From Ovis canadensis (Eukaryota; Chordata; Mammalia; Artiodactyla; Bovidae), in the NCBI RefSeq assembly GCF_042477335.2, contig NC_091247.1:231893001-231957000 (forward strand): a stretch of DNA of 64,000 nt, written 5' to 3'. This document shows positions 34,660-45,243 of the stretch, piece after piece; the first letter of the stretch is position 1; every line of letters begins with the position of its first letter. The position numbers and the translations under genes were made by a program. The notes under the pieces were generated by a model. The model ran no database searches. It saw nothing but the letters and a program-made list of their open reading frames with translations, and had not been told where the DNA came from.

Positions 34660-34970
34660 CCGTGGTGGTGCTAGTGGTAAAGAACCCACCTCCCTGTGCA
34701 GGAGACATAAGAGACTCAGGTTCAGTCCCTGGGTCTGGAAGATCCTCTGGAGCAGGACGTGGCAACCCACCGCAGTATCCCTGCCTGGATTCCTATGCAG
34801 GAGACATGAGAGACTCAGGTTCAATCCCTGGGTCTGGAAGATCCTCTGGAGCAGGACGTGGCAACCCACCGTAGCATCCCTGCCTGGAGGATCGCGTGGG
34901 CAGAGGAGCCCGGTGGGCCACAGTCCACGGTGTCACACAGTGTCGGACAGGGCTGAGTGGCTGAGGACAC
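34660..34970 (-). mobile_element. Bov-tA SINE, minus strand, with internal tandem duplication
   Basis: Reverse-oriented Bov-tA ('gtggtaaagaacccacc', 'gactcaggttcagtccctgggtctggaagatcc', 'ctgcctgga', 'gaggagcccggtgggccacagtcc', 'gtcggacagggctgag'). A 97-bp central unit starting 'gcaggagacat' is present twice, at 34,700 and 34,797, nearly identical. Confidence 0.85.
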
Positions 34971-36539
34971 CGCATTTAAAGCCATGAACGGTAGCATACT
35001 GAGCACAGTGCTTTATGGTGTCTTGCTTATACTCAGCTGACAATATCATGGGGAATAGTCTCTCTTGGGACACTGTTTTGCACAAACCAGTCCACTGAAT
35101 AGATGATGTACTATAATACACTTTACTGGTCCACACTGGAATAAATACTAATATAAAATGACATCTTGATATCACAATAAGCAATGTAATGCAAAACCTT
35201 AGCCTAATTTATTCCATTGCAGGAAAATGTATAAATTTCTAAGGCTTTAGGAATTTCTACAAATCTAATGGATTTGTAGCCTGAAGGATTTCTAACTGAA
35301 ATACAGCATCTGATAGGACGTTGCTGGTAAACTAGCACGTTGCTGGATCCCCCCGAGCCCCCCCCCGCCCCCCGCCCCCGGAGGAGCTATGCGATGATCA
35401 CTTCTGTTTCCCTGAGACTCGACCTCTCCTCCCCCAGGTTTCTCCCTCATCTGTTTTTAGAAACACTCTCCAGCCTCTTCTCTGCTTGTGCCTTCCCTAT
35501 AATCTGCTCTTCTCAGCACTGTCCTTCATTTGCCGCCCGCATTGCCTGGCCTGGTCTCTCCCTGCGATCTCAGCATTGTCCAGCATCCCTCCACCCGCTG
35601 CCCTGGAGACTGTATCCATGCGGCCAGATAGGTGGTTGAGTATAGCAAAATGGTTCATGGATGATATTGAATCACTGAGCCTGGATGAGAAGGAGACATC
35701 CACAGGGGAGTTAAAGGTAGCGGGGGAAGAAGGAGAATTTAGGTTTTATCTGTGGTCTTCATTCAGGGGAAGAAGCTACAGGGCCCACACCAGGGAAGAG
35801 GAGTCAGAGTCAGAGTAAATACTTGGGAGGTGGTGTCCAAAAATTCCAGCAGGAACTCTGAAGAGAAGAGTGAGGGGGAGAGCCTGCTGTGAAGCCACTG
35901 TATGTTGGGCAGGGCACACACGGGGCAGCAGAGAAAGAAGCAGGAAAGTAATAACAGGCTTCCCAAGGGAAGGGGAGGGCGTCACGGTGACCGTGATGTG
36001 CACATAGTGACACAGGTCACTGAGAGACGAGGGAGAGTGGAAGGAGCCAGCGAGAGGGGAGCGTGGGCGCAGTCAATACATCCTGTATGTTGTTTCATGA
36101 GAGGCAAGAGCAGAGGCCAAGAGAGAGGCTGAGCCAGAGCGCAGGACACAACGAAGGAGACATGGAAGTTGATAAATAAAAACACAGGTGTTCAAATCAA
36201 GATTGTGTTAAAACGCTCTTGTAAGGAATACAATTGGGATTTTAAGGAACTCCTTTTAAGGAATATGGAAATAAGTGCAGGTGAGATGACATTAATTCTT
36301 AGATGAGGATTCACAAGGATGACTCCCCTGCCTAGAGAGTGGCACCATCAGAAACAGCTCTGCGCCGAGGTGAGCGGGGAGATGGCTCAGCACAGTGGGG
36401 AGACACTGATCGATGGAGACTCTGGGCCTTCCCGGGAGGAGGGCTTCCTGCAGATCCCGTACGCCAGGGTGCTGAGAACATCGGGCAGGAGTTACCTGCG
36501 CCACTGAGAGTCACTGTACTTCAAGGGGTTTTGCTTAAA

Positions 36540-36820
36540 TATAGTTCCATTTCTTTCTGGCCGCACGGGGCCTTCCTTGCTCCTTGCAGGCTCTCCCTAC
36601 TGCAGCAAGCAGGGCCTGCGCTCTAGTTGCGGTGGTTGGGCTTCCCACTTTGGTGGTGTCTCTTGCTGTGGAGCGCTGGGCTCTAGAATGCCTGGGCTCA
36701 GTATTTACAGCTTTATTTCTCTGTGGCATGTGGGATCTTCTGGGGACCAAAGATCGAACCAGTGTCCCCTGCACTGCAAGGTAGATGCTTAACCGCTGGA
36801 CCGCCAGGGCAGCCCCTGTA
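36540..36820 (-). mobile_element. CHR-type SINE, minus strand
   Basis: Reverse-oriented: 'gcaagcagggcctgcgctctagttgcggtgg', 'gggcttccca', 'ctcttgctgtggagc', 'gcatgtgggatcttctggggaccaaagatcgaaccagtgtcccctgcactgcaaggtag', ending 'accgctggaccgccagggcagccc'. Confidence 0.85.
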
Positions 36821-37285
36821 CTTGCAGTTTTCATTGGAGCTACCTAAGTCCTGATAAACGTGACCCCAGCGAAAGGGGGAAGGAGAGTGAGCGCACGGCC
36901 TGCCTTCCACCACAGGGAGCCTGCTGGGTCCGCACAGACCCCTTTCCGTTTCTGAACCGCACTTGCCATTTACTCACTTCCTTTTCTCCACCTAAAAAAC
37001 ACACTCTCTTAAATTCTCCAAGCAATCTTCCCGGTGGCTTTCTTCCATGGAAGTAGAATTTCTAGGCAAAAGAGTCTATGCAATCTTTCTATGTGAGTAT
37101 CAGAAGAAGGTGAACATTTTTTGGGGGGTAATGGTTCTGGAAATTCAGAATTAAATATGTTTCAGCTCTCATTGGCCTAATGGGTGTACCTGGCCCAGCT
37201 TCCTGCATCTTAGCTGGCTCACTGGTGTCATTAAAGTCCCAGGGTCTCTCTGGCCCCTCAGCCACTGCATCCACCTCCTACGGCA

Positions 37286-37312
37286 TGGCAAAAAAAAAAA
37301 AAAAAAAAAAAA
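37286..37312. repeat. Poly-A run
   Basis: About 26 consecutive A after 'ctacggcatggc'. It is not obviously attached to a SINE or LINE tail on either side. Confidence 0.9.
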
Positions 37313-37572
37313 GGCTCTCTGGCACCATTAAGACCCCTGCTGACTGCAGATCCTGTGACCTTGCTGGTGCCTTGACTTACTGCAGCTTCCTAAGTCCTTA
37401 CCTAGCATTTGTTGGCGTAAAGTTCAACCAGGAAAACCAGAAAACAAAACCTGTTTTAGTGTGTCTCTTGATATTTGGTTTTGCTTTTACATTTGCAAGA
37501 GCAAAACAGAGAAAATGAAGCAGAAGATACTTTCAAACATATGGTTAAGGGATTTAGAATTACTGATTCAAA

Positions 37573-37738
37573 GCGAAAGTGAAAGCGAAGTAGCTCAGTC
37601 ATGTCTGACTCTGCCACCCGTGGACTGTAGCCCACCAAGCTCCTCTGTCCGTGGGATTCTCCAGGCAAGAATCCTGGAGCGGGTTGCCATGCCCTCCTCC
37701 AGGGGATCTGCCCAACCCAGGGTCCGAACCCCAGAGGG
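37573..37738 (+). mobile_element. Bov-tA SINE inserted in module B
   Basis: Carries 'gaaagtgaaagcgaagtagctcagtcatgtctgactctg', 'gtggactgtagcccaccaagctcc', 'ccaggcaagaatcctggagcgggttgccatg', 'ggatctgcccaacccaggg'. It interrupts the homology of module B to C exactly at the phrase '.attgatcaaaag', so the insertion is specific to B. Confidence 0.85.
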
Positions 37739-37739
37739 A

Positions 37740-38050
37740 ACGGACTATCTCAAAGCGGCAGTCGGGTGGCTCCGGACAGCCTGCTGGAAGGCCCCAGGGT
37801 GGATCCCTGTCACCGGCAGGACGCGGAGGACGCAGCCGCGCCGGCAAACGCCCTAGCTCGTCCCGGGCCTTCTGCCCTGGAGCGGCTCCCAGCTCCGCAC
37901 AAGGCGCCTCGGGGACGCCCCGGGACCCTGGAGCGGGAGGGGACGCCGGGGAGTGGGAAAGAGCTCCCTGGGCGCTTCTGCGGAGACGGGGGCCCCCCTC
38001 GCGACTCCCGGCGCTGCGGGTGCAACAAGGCAGACTTGAACTGCGTGGAC
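37740..38050. promoter_or_regulatory. CpG-rich remnant in module B
   Basis: The diverged counterpart of the right end of CpG island 1 in A and C, recognised by 'caccggcagg', 'aaacgccc.agctcg', 'ggcttctgccc.ggagcggctccc'. It has kept high CpG content despite age. A plus-strand 184-codon frame (37,766-38,320) runs out of the island into AT-rich sequence and has no counterpart in A or C. Confidence 0.4.
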
Positions 38051-39189
38051 TGTAAAACTGCAACCATGAGAGTAATCGGAGAAATCTATGAATCATTCAC
38101 ACCCTGGCTTCAGAACGGAGTCCTTGTAAAGCACTTCTTAAGTCTAGAAATCATCAAAGAAATTAACCATAAGCTTGACTACAAACTGATCTTTACATAT
38201 TTCACAAAGACCCATGATAACAAACGGGTATCTGGGGAACACGTGTGCAAATTCATGTGTAATAAAAAAAAATTGAGACCAGTATTACTTAATATAAAAG
38301 CAGGGCATTTGGAATTGTAGCCATTAAGAGGAAGTAGGTAGGTAAACTCTAATACAACCACACAAGGCAATCGTCAACTTGTGTTTTGGTTATTGATGTT
38401 TTTAAAATGAGATAAATCTTCAGGGACTTGGAAGGAAGTTGGAGATGAACTATTCAACGCAAATAAGCTGTAGAACTCCCCGTGGTGTTATCGCTCAAAA
38501 AATAGAACATCCGTCATTTAAGGAAATCTGGATGGAAAGGCCAAGGAATCAGAATTGCTTAACCAATTTTAAAAAACCACAAAAATCAAGTCTTCCTTGT
38601 AACCTAGTCTCTGGAGTCAGAAAGGTGAACGTCTCTAGAAATAAAGATGGGCCACACCTCCTGCTTTTCTGCCCCCTCCAACTACAGCCTCCAGGCTGGC
38701 AACTGGCATCCCAGCCCCTCAGTATCTGTGCTCCACACCCAGAGCCAAGTGGGGTGGGAGGCAACCCGGACCCTACAGACCTCGGCTCAGGCCTCCTTCC
38801 TCGTCCTGGGTGTCCCCACCCCAGCCATTCAATCAGTCCCCCCGCCCCCCACCACAGATCGTTCCCCAAGGGGCTGCCAGCCCCACCCCATGTGGGTGCA
38901 GCCTTCTCTCCATGAGCCTTGAGCAGTTTTCCCAGTGGAAGGACATTCTTTCCCACAGCAGGTGCCAACCAAGGGGACAACAGAACTTGGCTCCTGGACA
39001 CAGGGTATGCACTCTCTCCTCACATCTGATGAAGCCACCTGATCACAGTGGAGACGATGCAGGCACCGCCTCCTGACCCCAAGTTTAGTATAAACCTTCA
39101 GGAGTGCAGAGTTGTGGATATTGCATCAAGACCCCACTTTTTAATGACAACATTCCTGGATAACTAGTGACATACAGTATGAAGTTTTT

Positions 39190-39460
39190 ATTTGAGTTTT
39201 GTTCTGTACTAAGCACTTACCTTTGCTTTTCATTTCTCTTCTTTTCACAGCTATTTGTAAGGCCTCCCCAGACAGCCATTTTGCTTTTTTGCATTTCTTT
39301 TCCCATGGGGATGGTCTTGCTCCCTGTCTCCTGTACAATCTCATGAACCTCCGTCCATAGTTCATCAGGCACTCTGTCTATCAGATCTAGGCCCTTAAAT
39401 CTATTTCTCACTTCCACTGTACAATCATAAGGGATTTGATTTAGGTCATACCTGAACCCC
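39190..39460 (-). mobile_element. Inverted BovB internal fragment
   Basis: On the minus strand it repeats about 235 bp of the BovB body at 40,411-40,650 (encoding the region with KCKKAKWLSGEALQ) with about a dozen differences. It abuts the left end of the sense BovB at about 39,460. The two arms form an inverted repeat with about 950 bp between them. Since the inverted piece comes from the middle of the element rather than its 5' end, ordinary twin priming does not explain it easily. A second insertion or a rearrangement is likelier. Confidence 0.8.
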
Positions 39461-42400
39461 ATGAACAGTATGAAAGGGCAAAATGATAGGATACTGAAAG
39501 AGGAACTCCCCAGGTCAGTAGGTGCCCAACACATTACTGGATACCAGTGGAGAAATAACTCCAGAAAGAATGAAGGGATGGAGCCAAAGCAAAAACAATA
39601 CCCAGTTGTGGATGTGACTGGTGATAGAAGCAAGGTGTGATGCTGTAAAAAGCAATATTGCACAGGAACCTGGAATGTCAGGTCCATGAATCAAGGCAAA
39701 TTGGAAGTGGTCAAACAGGAGATGGCAAGAGTGAACGTCAACATTCTAGGAATCAGCGAACTAAAATGGACTGGAATGGGTGACTTTAACTCAGATGACC
39801 ATTATATCTACTACTGCGGGCAGGAATCCCTCAGAAGAAATGGAGTAGCCATCATGGTCAACAAAAGAGTCCAAAATGCAGTACTTGGATGCAATCTCAA
39901 AAACGACAGAATGATCTCTGTTCGTCTCCAAGGCAAACCATTCAATATCACAGTAATCCAAGTCTATGCCCCAACCAGTAACGCTGAAGAAGCTGAAGTT
40001 GAATATTTCTATGAAGACCTACAAGACCTTTTAGAACTAACACCCAAGAAAGATGTCCTTTTCATTATAGGGGATTGGAATGCAAAAGTAGGAAGTCAAG
40101 AAACACCTGGAGTAACACGCAAATTTGGCCTTGGAATGTGGACTGAAGCAGGGCAAAGAGTAATAGAGTTTTGCCAAGAGAATGCACTGGTCATAGCAAA
40201 CATCCTCTTCCAACAACACAAGAGAAGACTCTACACATGGACATCACCAGATGGTCGACACCGAAATCAGATTGATTATATTCTTTGCAGCCAAAGATGG
40301 AGAAGCTCTATACAGGCAACAAAAACAAGACCAGGAGCTGACTGTGGTTCAGATCATGAACTCTATTACCAAATTCAGACTTAAATTGAAGAAAGCAGGG
40401 AAAACCGCTAGACCATTCAGGTATGACCTAAATCAAATCCCTTATGATTATACAGTGGAAGTGAGAAATAGATTTAAGGGCCTAGATCTGATAGATAGAG
40501 TGTCTGATGAACTATGGAATGAGGTTCGTGACATTGTACAGGAGGCAGGGAGCAAGACCATCCCCATGGGAAAAGAAATGCAAAAAAGCAAAATGGCTGT
40601 CTGGGGAGGCCTTACAAGTAGCTGTGAAAAGAAGAGAGGCGAAAAGCACAGGAGAAAAGGAAAGATATTCCCATTTGAATGCAGGATTCCAAAGAAGAGC
40701 AAGAAGAGATAAGAAAGACTTCTTCAGTGATCAATGCAAAGAAATAGAGAAAAAGAACAGAATGGGGAAGACGAGAGATCTCTTCAAGAAAATTAGAGAT
40801 ACCAAGGGAACATTTCATGCAAAGATGGGCTCGATAAAGGACAGAAATGTTATGGACCTAACAGAAGCAGAAGATATTAAGAAGAGGTGGCAAGAATACA
40901 CAGAAGAACTGTACAAAAAAGATCTTCATGACTCGGATAATCATGATGGTGTGATCACTCATCTAGAGCGAGACATCCTGGAATGTGAAGTCAAGTGGGC
41001 CTTAGAAAGCATGACTATGAACAAAGCTAGTGGAGGTGATGGAATTCCAGTTGAGGTATTTCAAATCCTGAAAGATGATGCTGTGAAAGTGCTGCACTCA
41101 ATATGCAGACAAATGTGGAAAACTCAGCAGTGGCCACAGGACTGGAAAAGGTCAGTCTTCACTCCAATCCCAAAGAAAGGCAATGCCAAAGAATGCTCAA
41201 ACTACCACACAATTGCACTCATCTCACATGCTAGTAATTCTCAAAATTCTCCAAGCCAGGCTTCAGCAATACATGAACTGTGAACTTCCTGATGTTCAAG
41301 CTGGTTTTAGAAAAGGCAGAGGAACCAGAGATCAAATTGCCAACATCTGCTGGATCATCAAAAAAGCAAGAGAGTTCCAGAAAAACATCTATTTCTGCTT
41401 TATTGACTATGCCAAAGCCTTTGACTGTATGGATCACAAGAAACTGTGGACAATTCTGCGAGAGATGGGAATCCCAGACCACCTAACCTGCCTCTTGAGA
41501 AATCTGTATGCAGGTCAGGAAGCAACAGTTAGAACTGGACATGGAGCAACAGACTGGTTTCAAATAGGAAAAGGAATACATCAAGGCTGTATATTGTCAT
41601 CCTGCTTATTTAACTTCTATGCAGAGTACATCATGAGAAACCCTGGACTGGAAGAAACACAAGCTGGAATCAAGATTGCCAGGAGAAATATGAATAACCT
41701 CAGATATGCAGATGACACCACCCTTATGGCAGAAAGTGAAGAGGAACTAAAAAGCCTTTTGATGACAGTGAAAGTGGAGAGTGAAAAAGTTGGCTTAAAG
41801 TTCAACATTCAGAATACTAAGATCATGGCATCTGGTCCCATCACTTCATGGGAAATAGATGGGGAAACAGTGGAAACAATGTTAGACTTTATTTTTTGGG
41901 CTCCCAAATCACTGCAGATGGTGACTGTAGTTATGAAATTAAAACACGCTTACTCCTTGGAAGAAAAGTGATGACCAACCTAGACAGCATACTCAAAAGC
42001 AGAGACATTAATTTGCCGACTAAGGTCCATCTAGTCAAGGCTATGGTTTTTCCAGTGGTCATGTATGGATGTGAGAGTTGGACTGTGAAGAAGGCTGGGC
42101 GCAGAAGAATTGATGCTTTTGAACTGTGGTGTTGGAGAAGACTCCTGAGAGTCCCTTGGACTGCAAGGAGATCCAACCAGTCCATTCTAAAGGAGACCAG
42201 TCCTGGGTGTTCATTGGAAGGACTGATGTTGAAGCTGAAATTCTAATATTTTGGACACCTGATGCGAAGAGCTGACTTATTGGAAAAGACGCTGATGCTG
42301 GGGGAGATTGAGAGCAGGAGGAGAAGGGGACGACAGAGGATGAGATGGTTGGATGGCATCACCAACTCGATGGACATGAGTTTGAGTGAGCTCCGGAGTT

Positions 42401-42482
42401 GTTGATGGACAGGGAGGCCTGGCATGCTGCAGTCCATGGGGTCACAAAGAGTTGGAGACGACTGAACGACTGAACTGAACTG
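39460..42482 (+). mobile_element. BovB (RTE-clade) LINE, near full length, inactive
   Basis: A sense-strand element of about 3.0 kb with an endonuclease region, a reverse-transcriptase region and the characteristic BovB 3' end finishing 'gactgaactgaactgag'. It lacks part of the 5' leader usually seen before 'ccatgaacagtatgaaa'. BovB is the element thought to have entered ruminants horizontally, and it supplies the tails of the local SINE families. It sits between modules B and C. Confidence 0.95.
39686..42246 (+). pseudogene. BovB endonuclease / reverse transcriptase, frameshifted
   Basis: The first segment (39,686-40,384, 232 codons) is an apurinic-type endonuclease domain with NILGISELKW near its start, GDWNAKVG in the middle and SDHELYY close to its end. 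The reverse-transcriptase core is at 41,183-41,971 with FIDYAKAFDC, a GIHQGCILSSCLFN block and the YADD catalytic motif. The C-terminal part is at 41,848-42,246. Five overlapping frames are needed to cover it: a stop follows the endonuclease at 40,382, and further frame changes occur near 40,570, 41,235 and 41,900. The element can therefore not make its full protein and I do not expect activity. Confidence 0.9.
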
Positions 42483-42784
42483 AGTTTGTATTTGGGCCAG
42501 ACCTTTTGCAGGGCTAAATTTTCCAGTTTCTGAGAATGTAGCCAAGGGGGGAGTCTGAGAGAGGATCCCAGGACGTACCAGAGCGCACTCTTGTCCTATC
42601 TGCCATAGAATGGGGTACTCAGAGTCAGCGGCTGACAGAAAGGCATCCCTTTTGTCCCAGTGATCTCCCCTGTTAGTAATGCATGAAAATGGCCACCCGA
42701 CCCAACAGCCGCACCCGACAGTGAGAGGTGACCCCTGAGAACCGTGCTCCTAGGGCACGTGTGATGCGGGCAGAGACAGACAGA
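42483..42784. other. Spacer, nothing recognised
   Basis: A single-copy stretch between the BovB and the L1 fossil, with no named repeat or frame. Confidence 0.4.
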
Positions 42785-43760
42785 CTCCATACTTTTCACA
42801 AGTGCACGGGGAACATTCTCCAAAATTGACCAGATGTTAGGCCAGAAAATAAGTCCACTATAAATAGACTCAAATCATGCAAAGGAACTGTTTCCTGTCA
42901 CAATGCAATGAAACAAAAAGTTAATAGTAGAAGGAAAGGTGGGAAAATCCACAATATGTGAAGATTAAACACACTGTTACATAACCAGTAGGCCAAAAAA
43001 TAATAGTAATAAAAAAGGAACTTAGAAAATACCTGGAGACAAATCGAAATATAAACAGAACATACCAAAATATACGGGATTCTGCAAAAACATCAACAAT
43101 GAAATGTAAAGCTGGTAATGCATACGTTTAAAAGAAAGCTCAAATAAGCAACCTATCTTTACACCTAGGCAGAAAAGGGAGACCAAACCAAACTCAAAGC
43201 TAGAAGGAGGAAGGAAAATAGTAAAGATTAGCTCTCAGATAAATACACAGAAGAGGAAAACCAAAGAAATCAATTTAAAACAAAAGTTACTTCAACCAGG
43301 TTGACATAAGTAACAAATCTTTAGCTACATTGACTAAGAGAAAAGACAACTAAAATCAGTAACAGCAGAGGAAACATAACTGCTGATACACAAAGCAGAG
43401 CACTGCGGGAGAGAGCTCTGCGCAGCCGGATGCTACGAGGCTGGATAACCTGGATGCAGCGCTGTTATTTAAGCCTCAGGCGGCGGTGTTTTATTCTGGC
43501 GACCCTAGCAAACTAGCGAAGCTTTATCCTCTTTCTTGCAAACAAAAGTTATGAAAATAGTGCTCAGACACACAAAGTATGCAAGGTATCCAAGGAGGAA
43601 GAAAGAAAAGGATGAACCACCTCGGTGTTGAGAAAAATCTTTTTCTTTACCAAAGTTAAAATAAAAACATCAAAACCACCAGAAAAAACTCAGGAATAAA
43701 CAACATTTTAGAGAAGCCCAACAGCAGCCTTGGTAAAACAAACCAGAAATCCGTTCAGTT
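42785..43760 (+). mobile_element. L1 ORF2 fossil
   Basis: Degenerate L1 ORF2 landmarks in order: 'ttttcacaagtgcacggggaacattctcc', 'agaccagatgttaggccagaaaa', 'gagattaaacac', 'acctggagacaaatcgaaat', 'acataccaaaatata.gggat', 'tctcagataaatac', 'ctttagctacattgactaagagaaaa'. Many stops and indels. A non-L1 insertion of about 110 bp seems to lie at 43,400-43,510. Confidence 0.7.
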
Positions 43761-44035
43761 GGTGAAAACAGTAACTATCGAAACATAAAAACAGCACAAT
43801 GCATCGTATTCTTTGGAGGTTAAAAAAAATTCAACTTACGGAAAATTCCAAAGAGGTTATAATAGAGATATATTATATACTTGCCTTAATTTGTGCCTCC
43901 TATCGTTTAGCCTGTGTGTCCAGGGCCATCTGCCCTCCACAGGTAGTAGTTTGTTTCTTACGGGTCCTTCTAGAGTTCCTGGTAAGCAAACATGAAAGTG
44001 TATTTCTCCTCCATGCCCTAATTGAAAACACAGAT
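43761..44035. other. Left boundary region of module C
   Basis: AT-rich, with no recognised gene. It has no counterpart in this window left of module A (which begins off-window) or left of module B (which there has a SINE), so the true duplication boundary cannot be fixed. Confidence 0.35.
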
Positions 44036-44726
44036 AGTGTGTATTAAGCACGGTGTTTTGTTACATGTTGCTTTTATTTGACAATGCCGTGGGAACTGCC
44101 CTCCCTCAGGACATACTTTCCTGCACAGCAGGCCACTGGGTGGATGATGTAGTATTATAATGCTTTTTGCCCATCCACATGGGGATGAACACTGATATGC
44201 AAGAAGACGGACACTGGGATTCAGGAAAAAAAAAATTCTCCACAGTATAAGCTGTGGGAAAATTTAGTGTGACTTACTACACCAACAGATCTTATGAAAA
44301 CAGGAGCAAAAACTGCCTTAGTGACTCGATAGTATCTGAAGGACTCAAATTCAGAGACTCCTAAGACCTTACCCCCAATTTATTGGCATAAAGTTCTTCT
44401 AGGGGGTGAGGAAAGCCATCTAAGTGTGTCTCCTGATATTTCATTTTATTTTAACATGTTCAGGAGCAAAACAAAGACTATGAAACAAAAGACACCTTCA
44501 CGCACGGGTGGTTAGGTGATTTTAAATTATTGATCAAAAGTATAATTTTCTCCTAAAATAAAATGTGATTTCTGCTTCCGAATAAATACAAAGAGTGTAT
44601 GGACTTCCTCAGCAGTAGTAACTGGTAATTAGAAAGCTGAACAAAATGCATGAAACGAACCCTGAGTCAGAATGCTTCGCCAGAGACAGCCTGGAAACCA
44701 ACCCCATCACCATAAAACCTGAGACC

Positions 44727-44867
44727 GCAGGTCACGTGGTGAAGTCCCCTGAGCTTCCTCACCCTGCTGCTGTCCTCCCGGGCGCCCCTCCAGCCAAGTC
44801 TCTTGCTTTGTCAGCACGTGTGAGCCCACTCTAGGGCCCTGCAGAGGGTTCCCCTTCCTGCAACGAT
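44727..44867 (-). mobile_element. Retroviral LTR 5' fragment, inverted (module C)
   Basis: Counterpart of 545-707. It is slightly shorter than the A copy ('gcgcccctccagcc' in place of 'gcgcccttttccagcc', among other indels). Confidence 0.6.
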
Positions 44868-45039
44868 AATAGAAACAGTGTCTAACTTGCTCACCTACCA
44901 TTGGGAATTAGAAAGCTGAACAAAACAGGAAACTATTCTCAGACCCTGAACAGCAGGCAGTGTGGGGGTTCCAGGGCTGGGTTCCTCCCGTGAAGGTGAG
45001 CACACACACCAACCTGACGACTCCGCTCTCTGCTTTCAG

Positions 45040-45243
45040 GCGGTCTTCACGGTGCAACTGCAGGCAGAGGAGCCCATGAACATTCTGGCAGAATCTGGAT
45101 TGAGAACACGGGTGAGCTGGGAGGCCACCGAGGCTGTGATCTGTGTGGCAGGGCATCAGAAAGGAGGGAGCTACTCACAGAAAGTTCCACAGCTCCTGAA
45201 TGATCCCTTTGAGGCTATCGACTGTCCATCGGAGGACACGGAG
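45040..45243 (+). CDS. Exon-like open block of 68 codons, unknown protein (module C)
   Basis: A pyrimidine-rich tract ending 'ctctgctttcag' precedes it and 'gtgaga' follows directly, as canonical splice acceptor and donor. The block is exactly 204 bp and open throughout in phase 0, starting AVFTVQLQAEEPMNILAESG and ending DCPSEDTE. I do not recognise the family. The A copy (885-1,056) keeps both splice-like sites but is frameshifted. Alternatives are a chance open frame next to AG and GT, or a decayed exon of a duplicated gene whose other exons lie elsewhere. Confidence 0.25.

Larger units (their letters stand above)
35310..37370. other. Module B-specific insertion, no supported gene
   Basis: About 2 kb absent from modules A and C. 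It includes a C-run at 35,351-35,375, a Bov-unrelated single-copy stretch, a SINE (36,540-36,820) and an A-run (37,286-37,311). A 110-codon frame at 35,486-35,818 ends in a markedly acidic tail (REEESESE), but nothing supports transcription and no domain is recognised. Confidence 0.4.
34990..39080 (+). repeat. Diverged third module B (partial paralogue of A and C)
   Basis: Four blocks match module C in order and orientation but with heavy divergence: 34,990-35,170 with about 44,036-44,215; 37,385-37,575 with about 44,350-44,540; 37,740-38,300 with about 47,850-48,350; and 38,550-39,075 with about 48,590-49,125. The last is clearest, sharing the run around 'agatgggccacac', the 'ctggcatc.cagcccctc' stretch and 'tctccat.agc.ttgag'. 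About 2 kb specific to B lies at 35,310-37,370. About 3.2 kb found in C (LTR fragment, exon-like block, SINE dimer, most of the CpG island) is absent. It looks like an older member of the same tandem family. Confidence 0.75.

Noticed and set aside
35351-35385. Possible assembly gap filler (C-rich run)
   Set aside because: The run is interrupted by G at irregular places and flanked by normal sequence, so low complexity is the simpler reading.
37766-38320. 184-codon frame in module B
   Set aside because: Spans the junction from CpG remnant to AT-rich sequence, and the paralogous positions in A and C are not open in the same frame.
39686-42246. Functional reverse transcriptase
   Set aside because: Catalytic YADD and endonuclease motifs are present, but at least four frame changes and an internal stop separate the parts.
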